Positions 55,395-64,000 of a stretch of 64,000 nucleotides of DNA are shown in pieces. Source of the stretch: Auricularia sp. M13 (lineage: Eukaryota > Basidiomycota > Agaricomycetes > Auriculariales > Auriculariaceae). The notes beneath the pieces are model-generated. The model was not told the DNA's origin. It did not search any database and was given only the letters and a program-made list of their open reading frames with translations. The position numbers were made by a program, and so were the translations under genes. Position 1 is the first letter of the stretch, and each line of letters starts with the position of its first letter. The stretch spans positions 806,001 through 870,000 of the forward strand of contig CM073201.1 of the NCBI GenBank assembly GCA_037042915.1. The letters are read 5' to 3'.

Positions 55395-55676
55395 TCATCC
55401 AATGATGCCAAAGTCTTCCTCCCCTTCATCATTAGAACCCAAGGACGAATAGATCTTATGCCAACAGTCGTAACATAAAGTTTTCTTTTTTACATCCGGC
55501 TGCAGTATTAAGAGTCCACCCTTTAGCTGCATGCACAAATTCATGCAATCATGAGGCTCCATCGTATGACAGACGCTCCAAATGCAGCGGCGATGCATGC
55601 AGTCATGCTGCCTGATTGGTCTACAGTTGCTGTGTTGGCAGACGAAAATGATGCGGCGTGTCATGCTGAAGCACAT
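55395..55676 (-). CDS. Cys/His-rich small ORF
   Basis: A 93-codon frame with a dense Cys/His pattern: VCQHSNCRPIRQHDCMHRRC, SVCHTMEPHDCMNLCMQ, and TLCYDCWHKIYSS, then an acidic tail (GSNDEGEEDFGII). The pattern suggests a small zinc-binding module. It may begin in an upstream exon. It is convergent with the 121-residue gene. I cannot assign a family, and a chance ORF is not excluded. Confidence 0.35.
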   Translation of the reverse strand: MCFSMTRRIIFVCQHSNCRPIRQHDCMHRRCIWSVCHTMEPHDCMNLCMQLKGGLLILQPDVKKKTLCYDCWHKIYSSLGSNDEGEEDFGIIG

Positions 55677-55990
55677 GCTGGAGGACGATATTTGAAAATG
55701 GAGATAGAGTTTGACGGGTGTAAGGGTTTGGACTCAGCAGGCAGCAAAACCGCTTATATATGTTGGGCTACAATGAGGTGAGTCATCGGCTGTGAGAACG
55801 TCCTAATGGAGGTGCTGGATGCCATATAATATCCCAGATCTTTGGCTGGCCCATCCATTTCTGATGAGTACTGGTACGCTGCACCTGGGGGGCTATGGAC
55901 TGCCCTTCCCAGTCACTCAGTCATCTGCAGACCCAATCAACAGAGAAAATCGACAACATCTATTCAATAAGACCGGTAAGGGTATTTCGG
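55677..55990. other. Accessory DNA, nothing recognised
   Basis: AT-rich stretch between the Cys-rich ORF and the tandem satellite. No feature can be supported. Confidence 0.3.
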
Positions 55991-56850
55991 TGTTGTGTGT
56001 TCAGTGGTTCTCACAGTATCATGTCCGACAAGACAGCACCACAGGGGAAAATATGCGCAGCAGGCATGTGAACATAGCACAGTTTCGGATAGTGCCTCCC
56101 GAACTGGGTCAGATGCGTCAGGTACCAGTCAGCGTGGCTTGACTGCTGCGCAGCTGCATCAGACTTGACTCAATGGCATGTGAGACATGTGGGGTCATGT
56201 GCCACAGGGGCAAAACGTGCGCAGCAGGCACATAGACATAGCACAGTTTCAGATAGTGCCTCCCAAACTGGGCCAGATGCGTCAGGTACCATGGATCAGC
56301 ATGACTTGACTGCTGCGCAGCTGCATCAGACTGGACTCAATGACTTGTGGGACATGTGGGGTCATGCGCCACAGGGGCAAAACGTGCGCAGCAGGCACAT
56401 GGACATAGCACAGTTTCAGATAGTGCCTCCCAAACTGGGCCAGATGCGTCAGGTACCATGGATCAGCGTGACTTGACTGCTGCGCAGCTGCATCAGACTT
56501 GACTCAATGACGTGTGAGACATGTGGGGTCATGCACCACAGGGGCAAAACGTGCGCAGCAGGCACATAGACATAGCACAGTTTCAGATAGTGCCTCCCAA
56601 ACTGGGCCAGATGCGTCAGGTACCATGGATCAGCATGACTTGACTGCTGCGCAGCTGCATCAGACTTGACTCAATGACGTGTGAGACATGTGGGGTCATG
56701 CACCACAGGGGCAAAAGAAGTGCAGCAGGCACATGGACATAGCACAGTTTCAGATAGTGCCTCCCAAACTGGGCCAGATGCGTCAGGTACCATGGATCAG
56801 CATGACTTGACTGCTGCGCAGCTGCATCAGACTTGACTCAAATCTGATGA
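55991..56850. repeat. Tandem satellite, 167 bp unit, about five copies
   Basis: The word GCGCAGCAGG (or a one-base variant) recurs at 56055, 56219, 56386, 56553 and 56720, spacings of 164, 167, 167 and 167 bp. Each unit also contains ACATAGCACAGTTTC, AGTGCCTCCCAAACTGGG, TCAGGTACCA and GACTGCTGCGCAGCTGCATC. The first unit is the most diverged, and the last carries a small change near CAAAAGAAGTGC. The unit length is not a multiple of three and the frames drift, so it is not protein-coding. Confidence 0.93.
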
Positions 56851-58281
56851 TGTGTGGGGCACGTGGGGTCATTGGGACAAAGGACAGCACGTTACTATAG
56901 AGTCATCTAGTGGTTCTTTTTCACCTGTTCTCACCACGGTGTTGGAATCTGTCAGTGCAATCACACGATTTGCCAGTGGGATTGAATCATCAGGATTGAC
57001 AACCGGCATGCGTTTAATGGCACCGGCATATGATGCGACTGTGCCTAGCATTCAATGACAAATGAGGCTCGTGGCACTTCGTCTAAATTACCTTTCTGGG
57101 CAGTGTGGCTCAGTGAAACACATATCTCCGCAGCACCTGCTGACTAGTATGATTTGTTCTCACGTGAGTCATGAATCTCCACAGTTGTGCCTTACAAATG
57201 AGTATAAAGAGGAAGGTGTGCTCTTCGAGCCTTTAGTATACACTCCATCACACTCATCTTACAATCGTCCTTGTGCTGTCATCATATACTAGCACTATGT
57301 GTTGCTTCGTGTCACTCATGGTTCGATATACGTGCACACACAAATATCCAATCGATACACATCTTGTCTGTATAATTTCTACACTGTATTACAACTGAGA
57401 ACTAACCGTTTGAACACAGTTTGACTGTGGGGTTCGATTCTGTGTCTTCAGCAAATTCCATCGGGGGTGTGGTCAATGTACGAACAGATGCACCGGTGTT
57501 GTAGAATCGAGGGAAATCTCCTACCGCTCTGTTGATAGACTCTGTGGTCTGTGTATTGCTCAGATTGAGGCCTGGGCAGAGCAAAGCATGGACACCGTGT
57601 TCAATCCTGTAAATGGTGTGTCACTTAATTAGTAGTTGGCCGACGTCCTAGCCTCACCTTTTCGTTCGCTCGATTTTACTACCTTATTCACATGTCCATG
57701 AACTGCAATGCTAATTAACAAACAAGTGTCCCAGCTCTACCGCACGTGGGCGTGATCAAACATAATACCTAAGGTTACAATGTTTCGATTGTGCTATCAA
57801 AGTGTTGATGGCAGTCAGAGGTAGACACCAAGTCTACATTGACCGGTCAGGGTGGAAAATGAAACTTCTACTGTACGCATAACAGATGAGTATGGGATAG
57901 ACAATTGAACGGATGTTTCAACGTATGTCTTTTGAGAGAGCTTAAGCATTACCTGGTCATGTGATGTTGGGTCAAGGTGAGGAATAAAGCATTACTGGCT
58001 AGGACAGCTGTGCGATCTACAAATAGATGTACAGCGTAGAACTAGGTCCATGGCATAGCATGTCCAGCCACCGTCTATAATAATCCATCTAGGCACGTCC
58101 CACCAACATCTCAGCCTGCATCCATCTTACATGTGGTAGTGCATCAGGTCTACTCACTCGTCGATAATGATCTGATTAGACCTATCACCTCAACCTCTCA
58201 GTCTTATCAGTCCCCAATGTACAGGTCATGTGATGAACTGCTTCCACTACAAGTCCCTTCACTTATAGAACGAAATTTCAC
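56851..58281. other. Accessory DNA between satellite and Helitron ORFs
   Basis: About 1.4 kb, AT-rich, without a supported gene. It is the likely place for the 3' flank of the Helitron, but no terminal CTRR with a preceding hairpin could be fixed by eye. Confidence 0.35.
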
Positions 58282-59982
58282 TCAGTATGGCACTCGGGTG
58301 TAAATTACAAATGTCAACATAAACTCGGTTCCATCCATGACTGTCTTCGACGACATGGCCGGTACGATGCGATCGACATTGTCGCATTCTAAAATACCAC
58401 GGCCTCCGTTATGCATGCCGTCATGAAACCACATTCGGCGGGCTGCATCGATATGACACATGACATAATGAAACCTGCCATGGTAATGTGCACTCTGTAA
58501 TTGCCACTTGAGGTCCTTAGATTCTATGAAAGGAGGTACCAATACACTGTTGTCGTTTTGATGTACGTAGATGGGGACAACAGCTGGCCCACTCACAATC
58601 ACAACATCGACAGCAGAGTATGGAACACAACATTTGGAGCGACGCGTTGTACGCAATAGCGTATTGAGAATCTGCTCTGTAAGGTCCTTGGTGTTGGGCA
58701 AAAACAAAACACTCAAAGGCACACTGAACGGCGCAGTGCATTTTTGACACACATGGCATTTCATTCGAACAACCCATGGAATCGTGGTCGAGTCCAAAGT
58801 GACACGAGCCACATCAGCAAGACTGGTGCCATTTGGTCCATCTGGAAAGTACATGGGCTGCAGAGAGTGCAATACATGTCTGATCATGTCCCGGGCCCCT
58901 TCAAGTGTTTGTTCATTGGCAGAAATTTTTACAAATTCTGCAAACAATATTGATGATATGTAATTGGCGCCTTGTAAAAACCGTCCGATCCCTGTGGGAT
59001 CAAGAAGCCAAGCATGATACAATGAACCGAAAAGGGAATCATATGCACAGCTCCAATTCCGTGAATCCCATTTTAAACCGACTGGACCTGGGCCTTGGTG
59101 ACGACCAGACAGAGCAGACGCAATACGTTTTGATGGAGGATCTGTCTGTGTATCGTGCAGTGCTCTTTTTCGTTTTTTGCTTGGTGTTATCTCTTCGTTA
59201 TCTGGAAATTCGAAGTTTCTAAAAAGCATGGAACGAGCATAACGAACGTCCCAGTCTAGGTGCTTTTGCATATTCGGGGGCTTGTAGGAAATACCGCGGC
59301 TTTCCATATACTGTGCAATGCGTGTATATCGCAGTGGAGATGTCACACAGTCAGGCAACTGATTGTTAAACTGGAGTCGAGTAATATCATCCAATATTTC
59401 AATGTCACGGAATTCTGACAGTAGGTCATTGCTAAGCCCTCCTTGAATATGGGATGCATGGAATCCCTGCAAAATCAGGGTATACTGAGCAAATGCACTA
59501 CGAGATAGGGCAGTGTAATATGCCTGGTGGCCCCGAAGATTGAACAAATCCACAACATTGTTGACACGTGTTTTCCCCTGACTTCCATAGTCGGTCATTG
59601 CAAAGTTCGGAAGTACATGCACTTGCTTTCGCCGTATGGTAAGATAGGTATCATCAGGTAAGATGCAGTTTGTGGTCGCTTCATCTGCGCACAATGGAAC
59701 AACGTTAGCTGGCAGGCCATCTAACTGAACATTCAAAGTGCCATTGGTGAGCTGCACAAACAAAACATCAAGAGTCCGTTTACCACCTGATGTTCGGCTA
59801 GATTGCCAGTCTACAACAATGCCCTCCCCACCATTGGTAACACCACATTCTGTGGCTATATTCTTTTTAATTATCACGGGCATACCTTTGCAGATGCGGA
59901 GCACACCAGGTACATTATCGGAATCATAGTGTGGTAATTCCCATAAAACATTCGCAAGCGGTCTGAAATCTCCGCACGCCAT
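58282..59982 (-). CDS. Helitron: helicase C-terminus plus USP-like peptidase domain
   Basis: 566 codons. Residues 1-190 are the C-terminal part of the helicase (VLRICKGMPVIIKKNIATEC, the UvrD_C-like NFAMTDYGSQGKTRVNNVVD, and YYTALSRSA). After a linker with a basic nuclear-signal-like SKKRKRAL (about 268-275) comes a separate domain from about 298 to 560. It has VGLKWDSRNWSCAYDSLFGS with a candidate nucleophile Cys312, a CxxxxC-like pair (KCHVCQKC, 408-415) that could bind zinc, and GRFHYVMCHI with candidate His505, then MWFHDGM with candidate Asp521. This order and spacing recall the C19 ubiquitin-specific peptidase fold. Activity and target are unknown. The reading begins within the upstream helicase ORF in another frame. 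Confidence 0.8.
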   Translation of the reverse strand: MACGDFRPLANVLWELPHYDSDNVPGVLRICKGMPVIIKKNIATECGVTNGGEGIVVDWQSSRTSGGKRTLDVLFVQLTNGTLNVQLDGLPANVVPLCADEATTNCILPDDTYLTIRRKQVHVLPNFAMTDYGSQGKTRVNNVVDLFNLRGHQAYYTALSRSAFAQYTLILQGFHASHIQGGLSNDLLSEFRDIEILDDITRLQFNNQLPDCVTSPLRYTRIAQYMESRGISYKPPNMQKHLDWDVRYARSMLFRNFEFPDNEEITPSKKRKRALHDTQTDPPSKRIASALSGRHQGPGPVGLKWDSRNWSCAYDSLFGSLYHAWLLDPTGIGRFLQGANYISSILFAEFVKISANEQTLEGARDMIRHVLHSLQPMYFPDGPNGTSLADVARVTLDSTTIPWVVRMKCHVCQKCTAPFSVPLSVLFLPNTKDLTEQILNTLLRTTRRSKCCVPYSAVDVVIVSGPAVVPIYVHQNDNSVLVPPFIESKDLKWQLQSAHYHGRFHYVMCHIDAARRMWFHDGMHNGGRGILECDNVDRIVPAMSSKTVMDGTEFMLTFVIYTRVPY

Positions 59983-61519
59983 TGCTTACGACCCGTTTCC
60001 TGGGACCGGTAGCATTATCATCACCTTCACCAATCTTGTCGACTGAATAGAAGTCGTGTAAAGACTCACCCATATCATGCGCAAATTTTTCACATCCTAG
60101 CAAGTTGATTGCGTCTCGATGGGCATTGACACCGGTAATCACGGAGACATGCCTGAACCTCTCATCTTCCAGTGGAGATCTGTCTTTTGATGGGTCAACA
60201 ACCATGGTTTTCAGGAACGCAATGTCAGCCTGGTCACATTTTTTGAATCGCATATTCATGAGCGCTGCACGGAAGCGGATATCGTCGTCGCTCATTTCTC
60301 GCTGCCTCATATTTTCCCTCAGGACTACTACGGTAACAACCTGTAGCCACAAGGCTTTACCGATAGCACAGCGCTGGTTATATCCGTCAGACCCGCGATC
60401 ACCAACCTTTGTATTGTACAGTGTGGCGCCTAATACTGGTGGTAGTTGTGCAAAATCACCAGCAAAGATAACGTTGAACCCACCGTATGCTTCAGTGCGT
60501 GCATTGTGTATCATGCTGAGCCGTTCAGATATAATCTTCATGTCTGAGCAGGAGATCATCGAGACTTCATCAATGAATATATACTTCACACGCGAGAGGG
60601 CAGCCCGCATGTCAGCTTTCATCGTTCGTTGTCCGGTACTTTTGGTATTTAAACCTAATGCAGAATGGTAAGTATGGCCACCGATATTTGCGGCTGCTGT
60701 CCCTGTAGGAGCCAGTAAAAGTAGACAGCTACCGGCGTTCAATCGCTCAAAGAATGAAGACAACGCATGGATAACTCTGGATTTGCCAGTCCCAGCCATA
60801 CCAGCCAAATACATCCGCAGAGGATCTAGCAAACCGCAAAGATAATGGTGTGCAACAATCAAGAAGGCCCGTTGTTGTTCGGGGTTCAGTTTGAATTCCG
60901 TGATCACATGGGCCACAAGCTCGCTTGGGAGCATAGTTCCGGTGTCAATGACACATTTAGTATTCAGAGAATTGAGATAGGCCTGATCGACAATTCTAAA
61001 TTTATAGGAAACTCGATGATCTGACGACTCCCTGAGTTCTGCAGAATCCTGTTGAAAATATGTGGAGACTATGGATCTTGCAAATTTCGCCATCTGAAGT
61101 AGTTTTGTCCAGAATGCCACAGACTGTGATGCTATTCTGAACAATCCAAGATCCATAGTGACGTCACCGTGATCACGTGGCTTCAGCCATCCCCTTGATT
61201 TTAGTATCCGGATCATTTCCGCGGCACGGTGCATTGTTTTTGCACGCTTGGGGCCAACGACAAAGTCGTCGTTGTCGTTCTGTGTATCATCTTGCTGACC
61301 CTCGATATTTCCAATGTAATTTTCATCCACATCTTCATCATCATCATCAGCAGCAACAGCATTTTTTTTACGTTGACTGTAATCATCCCGTTCATCCAAA
61401 CATTCATATTTCAAGTTGAAGTTATCCATAATTTGTGCCTGCCGAGGAGAGAATTCGAACGAGTCGAATACACGTTCCCAAGATTCAGTTCGTTTTTTAG
61501 GTCCTGTCCCGTCCTCCAA
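59924..61519 (-). CDS. Helitron: PIF1-like helicase part
   Basis: 531 codons. It begins with the conserved SFEFSPRQAQIMDNFNLKYE and LDERDDY segment that links Rep and helicase parts in Helitrons, followed by an acidic insert. Helicase motifs: Walker A LAGMAGTGKSRVI (240-248), motif Ia LLLAPTGTAAANIGG, Walker B YIFIDEVSMIS (Asp317-Glu318), motif III FAGDFAQLPPV, and motif IV-like VVVLRENMRQRE. SF1B helicases of this type unwind DNA during rolling-circle transposition. The last 55 codons leave the conserved protein because the frame changes. Confidence 0.88.
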   Translation of the reverse strand: MEDGTGPKKRTESWERVFDSFEFSPRQAQIMDNFNLKYECLDERDDYSQRKKNAVAADDDDEDVDENYIGNIEGQQDDTQNDNDDFVVGPKRAKTMHRAAEMIRILKSRGWLKPRDHGDVTMDLGLFRIASQSVAFWTKLLQMAKFARSIVSTYFQQDSAELRESSDHRVSYKFRIVDQAYLNSLNTKCVIDTGTMLPSELVAHVITEFKLNPEQQRAFLIVAHHYLCGLLDPLRMYLAGMAGTGKSRVIHALSSFFERLNAGSCLLLLAPTGTAAANIGGHTYHSALGLNTKSTGQRTMKADMRAALSRVKYIFIDEVSMISCSDMKIISERLSMIHNARTEAYGGFNVIFAGDFAQLPPVLGATLYNTKVGDRGSDGYNQRCAIGKALWLQVVTVVVLRENMRQREMSDDDIRFRAALMNMRFKKCDQADIAFLKTMVVDPSKDRSPLEDERFRHVSVITGVNAHRDAINLLGCEKFAHDMGESLHDFYSVDKIGEGDDNATGPRKRVVSNGVRRFQTACECFMGITTL

Positions 61520-62754
61520 GGCTTGAACAACGTCAACATTGTACAGCAGTAGAAGTCCCGATCTCCAGCATCGCGCCTAGGGATCGGCCCCCCAATGAAA
61601 TTTGGAACAATGTTTGCACGTTGATTGTCTAGATATACAAAATGAGACTCTTCCTGGGAATGACCTGGCATAAATCTGTAGCTGGTGCAGTCTTCAACAC
61701 CTTCGCCCATCTCTAGCGTAATGCGGATGGGCCCTGGGTCATTCATGGGTCTATGGTTAGAAAGTCGTTTCGTTTTGGAATACAGTCTGATCCAGTCGTA
61801 TAGACAATATGCTGCATGCTCCACAGGCCTCAACATGTAATCCTGAACGGGCGAGAGAGCAATCAAGTTGACACTCTCTATGTTCTTTTGATCACGCGCT
61901 ATCACAATATTATAATCAGCAATAGCGTCCAGTTCGAGGTCATTGTGCTCATCAGGTAGAGTCTCTGAGAATGAGGACAACACCTCAGATACAAAACCAC
62001 GCCAGTAGATAGCTTTGAACTCATGACTTTTGTAATGATCAGGAAGATCAAGCAAGTATGATGCGGCCATGGGCGCCCCAATTTCAGTTTTGGACGTGAA
62101 GCTGTTGATGATTCCAGTGACAAGTTTGCGTTTATTATCACTCGCAATGTTTCCGGATCCTTTCAGTGCGGCATGACGAAGCAGCTGGGATCTGATAAGA
62201 TAAAACATCCCTGGAGTTTTCAAACCAACTTTCGTGATGTAATCACTTGCATATGCAATGACTGCTTTAATGGCTGTCCCACTGAGCAAGCACGTCACAT
62301 CGGTATTACAGCGCAGCAGATACGTTAACACCGGATTAATAGTATTCATGCGCTTCTCATCCTGCCTAACGTGGATGTAACCAGTCTCATCTACATGAGT
62401 CTCCTTCACCAGTTTGCGGGGGAACCGCCGCTTACACTTGGACTGTAGGTCAAGACAGCGCTTGTCACATCTGTGCATGTTAGTTCTACACAATAAATCA
62501 TTCACTGTGGCACGGAAGTGTTTTGTCCAGTCTTCCACCGCTGAACTGCATTGCGGTAATACATCCATTGGCAGAATATAATCAGGGTTTTGGGTCTGTG
62601 TCCTTTGAGCCAGTATGGCTTCATCTTTGGTGGAGTCGATCAATCGTCCTTGGTGACAGCTGTCTAAGTAAGCCATCATTTGCTTCTGGAATGTGGAATC
62701 TGGGTCCAATAAACGTTTTTTAATCTCTTCTGGGAGAGTGCATATTTTAACCAC
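61411..62754 (-). CDS. Helitron: Rep domain, tyrosine segment
   Basis: 447 codons. The protein starts inside the Helitron N domain just after the HUH motif (LPEEIKKRLLDPDSTFQKQM), passes a Cys/His cluster (CRTNMHRCDKRCLDLQSKCK) and contains AYASDYITKVGLKT with two tyrosines, Tyr168 and Tyr172, and Lys174. This corresponds to the catalytic two-Tyr motif of Helitron Rep. The Tyr residues form the covalent link to the DNA end during strand transfer. It continues through RFMPGHSQEESHFVYLDNQR to the start of the helicase. Confidence 0.85.
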   Translation of the reverse strand: MVKICTLPEEIKKRLLDPDSTFQKQMMAYLDSCHQGRLIDSTKDEAILAQRTQTQNPDYILPMDVLPQCSSAVEDWTKHFRATVNDLLCRTNMHRCDKRCLDLQSKCKRRFPRKLVKETHVDETGYIHVRQDEKRMNTINPVLTYLLRCNTDVTCLLSGTAIKAVIAYASDYITKVGLKTPGMFYLIRSQLLRHAALKGSGNIASDNKRKLVTGIINSFTSKTEIGAPMAASYLLDLPDHYKSHEFKAIYWRGFVSEVLSSFSETLPDEHNDLELDAIADYNIVIARDQKNIESVNLIALSPVQDYMLRPVEHAAYCLYDWIRLYSKTKRLSNHRPMNDPGPIRITLEMGEGVEDCTSYRFMPGHSQEESHFVYLDNQRANIVPNFIGGPIPRRDAGDRDFYCCTMLTLFKPWRTGQDLKNELNLGNVYSTRSNSLLGRHKLWITST

Positions 62755-63809
62755 AGTAACAGATGTAGGTGTAATGTCAGGCGTCCCTGTTGCTCGACAG
62801 TTCCATAAAAGGCATTAGTTATTCCGAATAAGCCGGGTTCGTCTTTTTCCCAGCGAAGAATTTCCTCCAAAAACAGAGCCACGATAAAATGGAAAAAGCG
62901 TGCACTTGCTATGGGATTGTTCGCAATCAAGCGCCATTTGTCATCGTCTGACAGAAGACTTATCTTTTGTTCATCAAATTTTTTGTCAGTGCCTGCAAAA
63001 TATAGACATAAAGGGTGGTGAATATCGGCAGGCGCAAATGTAATGAACCACGTCGGGGCCCCCATGTAGGATAGCAGTGACCATAGCTCATTGCGCTGAT
63101 ATTTCTTGGCTGTGACTGATCCCGGTACATGCCCGTTGACCATGTCCAGTTCACTGATAATCCTAAAGCACTTCTTTTCAGTCTCAGTAACAGGTTTCCA
63201 GCGCGGATCAGCCTTCAATCTATCTGCTAATTCACCAAAAACAGATTCATCTATGCTGCTGACCACTTCGGCCAAGCGTTTAAACTTGCTCTTTGTGCTC
63301 AAGAATGCCCCGGCTGCACTACCCTTTACAATCTGCTCCTGATTGAATGCAATGAGCGCAAATTCAGGGTCCATCTGAAAGCGCTTATCGTAGTACATGA
63401 GTAGGTGTTTCTTGTGAGCATGTTCGGACATTTCACCCTCAACAAGATCATTACATATCCCACCCAATCCATATGGAAAGAGCCAGGGAAACATCTTTGG
63501 AAATAGATCACTATTGTGCCAGAGAGTTTCGGGTTGCGCTCCATGTGGCACAGCGAGAGATTTCCCATTGATCATATGCTTTGCTGCGATTGCGGTGATG
63601 GCATGATAGTTGTCTGCAGTGACAGCATCAAATGCTACCCCTGACACAGAAAAGGGACACGAGCCGCTAGACACTCCAACCGGTATCATTGTCATGGACA
63701 GCACGTGCTTCGCTGGGGATGTTACTTTCATCGTTTGCATATGAGAAAACCTCGGGGACCACCCCGTCCTCGTAAGACTCCATATTGTGTCGCGAAACTT
63801 CAATGTCAT
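62676..63809 (-). CDS. Helitron: N domain with HUH motif
   Basis: 377 codons of Helitron-like N domain: SNDLFPKMFPWLFPYGLGGI-like segment (LFPKMFPWLFPYG), LLMYYDKRFQMDPEFALIAF, ELWSLLSYMGAPTWFITFAP, ARFFHFIVALFLEEILRW, and the HUH motif in RLTLHLHLLLWLK (His346, His348). HUH residues bind the divalent metal for nicking. The first 40 codons overlap the preceding ORF in a different frame. The ORF ends soon after the HUH motif because of a frame change near TTAAAATATGC. Confidence 0.88.
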   Translation of the reverse strand: MTLKFRDTIWSLTRTGWSPRFSHMQTMKVTSPAKHVLSMTMIPVGVSSGSCPFSVSGVAFDAVTADNYHAITAIAAKHMINGKSLAVPHGAQPETLWHNSDLFPKMFPWLFPYGLGGICNDLVEGEMSEHAHKKHLLMYYDKRFQMDPEFALIAFNQEQIVKGSAAGAFLSTKSKFKRLAEVVSSIDESVFGELADRLKADPRWKPVTETEKKCFRIISELDMVNGHVPGSVTAKKYQRNELWSLLSYMGAPTWFITFAPADIHHPLCLYFAGTDKKFDEQKISLLSDDDKWRLIANNPIASARFFHFIVALFLEEILRWEKDEPGLFGITNAFYGTVEQQGRLTLHLHLLLWLKYALSQKRLKNVYWTQIPHSRSK

Positions 63810-63972
63810 GGTAATGGTGGTTGTTCACTTTCAGCCAATTTAAAGCTGCCATGACCCTATTCCGACTGACTACAAAGGGCAGCCGCTTCTTGTCTTCGTC
63901 CAACGGCCGTGCTGCTCCTGTGAAAACAATCGACAGCAGTTCATCCAATTCATCCCGATGGGGTGGAAGCAC
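63667..63972 (-). CDS. Helitron: N-terminal piece upstream of the N domain
   Basis: An open frame of about 101 codons with LDEDKKRLPFVVSRNRVMAA and LNWLKVNNHHYHDIEVSRHN, the segment that precedes the N domain in fungal RepHel proteins. The frame is probably open further toward the right edge, so the true start is outside the window. Confidence 0.7.
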   Translation of the reverse strand: MLPPHRDELDELLSIVFTGAARPLDEDKKRLPFVVSRNRVMAALNWLKVNNHHYHDIEVSRHNMESYEDGVVPEVFSYANDESNIPSEARAVHDNDTGWSV

Positions 63973-64000
63973 ATCGTACAGCTTTGGGTATGGGTTTGGG

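Larger units (their letters stand above)
58282..64000 (-). mobile_element. Helitron rolling-circle transposon (partial, runs off right edge)
   Basis: The minus strand from the right edge to 58282 encodes a fungal RepHel protein in five overlapping pieces. In order: an N-terminal region (63972-63667), the Helitron-like N domain with the HUH motif (63809-62676), the replication-initiator Tyr segment and Zn-finger-like Cys cluster (62754-61411), a PIF1-type helicase (61519-59924), and the helicase C-terminus fused to a peptidase-like domain (59982-58282). The frame changes about four times. Some changes sit in A runs (near 61495, for example), which looks like decay or sequence error; one or two could be introns. 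The 5' end lies beyond 64000 and the 3' end could not be located. Confidence 0.92.

Noticed and set aside
56165-56476. A 103-codon ORF in the 167 bp satellite
   Set aside because: The unit length is not a multiple of three, so consecutive units are read in different frames; the ORF is a by-product of the repeat.
1-64000. CRISPR arrays, operons, Shine-Dalgarno sites and prokaryotic terminators
   Set aside because: The gene structure is eukaryotic with spliceosomal introns; the only regular tandem repeat has no spacers.

Overview
The window looks like a chromosomal segment of a filamentous basidiomycete, most likely an agaricomycete mushroom or wood-decay fungus. The evidence is GC-rich coding DNA, many 48-60 bp GT-AG introns that interrupt almost every gene, and family content typical of Agaricomycetes: F-box/LRR proteins, a DUF6534-type membrane protein, a P450, an IFI6/27-like protein, MFS permeases and a large rolling-circle transposon. 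I cannot name the genus. The exon structures given here come from reading GT-AG borders and keeping the frame.

Left part (1-22 kb): the end of an F-box-like gene, a Pol III-type tRNA-derived sequence, a MARVEL-type membrane protein, mitochondrial bL34m, a CLASP/TOG microtubule protein, a DUF6534-type membrane protein, a P450 with an apparent one-base deletion, a hypothetical gene and an IFI6/27-like gene, a monocarboxylate-type MFS permease, a 317 bp MITE, an EgtD-like methyltransferase, a Dal5-type MFS permease, the first of three HtrL/YibB-like type II membrane glycosyltransferase candidates, and copy A of a duplicated gene of unknown function.

Middle part (22-44 kb): a long F-box protein ending in a perfect 137 bp tandem duplication, a CK2 alpha gene, the SAGA subunit Ada2, a second and strongly diverged CK2 alpha-like gene, another F-box protein, ribosomal protein S18, a Zn2Cys6 transcription factor and aminopeptidase P.

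Right part (44-53 kb): the second HtrL/YibB-like gene, copy B of the duplicated unknown gene (inverted relative to copy A, about 95% identical in protein), the third HtrL/YibB-like gene, the nucleolar GTPase Nog1 divergent from it across only 85 bp, and a multi-exon gene of unknown function.

From about 53-54 kb to the end the base composition becomes visibly more AT-rich and host genes give way to accessory DNA: a two-exon 121-codon gene, a Cys-rich ORF, a 167 bp tandem satellite of about five units, and a Helitron on the minus strand that runs off the right edge. The Helitron has the HUH replication domain, a PIF1-like helicase and, at its C-terminus, a domain that reads like a ubiquitin-specific-protease-type cysteine peptidase. 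The most interesting signals are that helicase-peptidase fusion with its neighbouring satellite, the three HtrL-like genes interleaved with a duplicated orphan gene, and the paired normal and diverged CK2 alpha genes.
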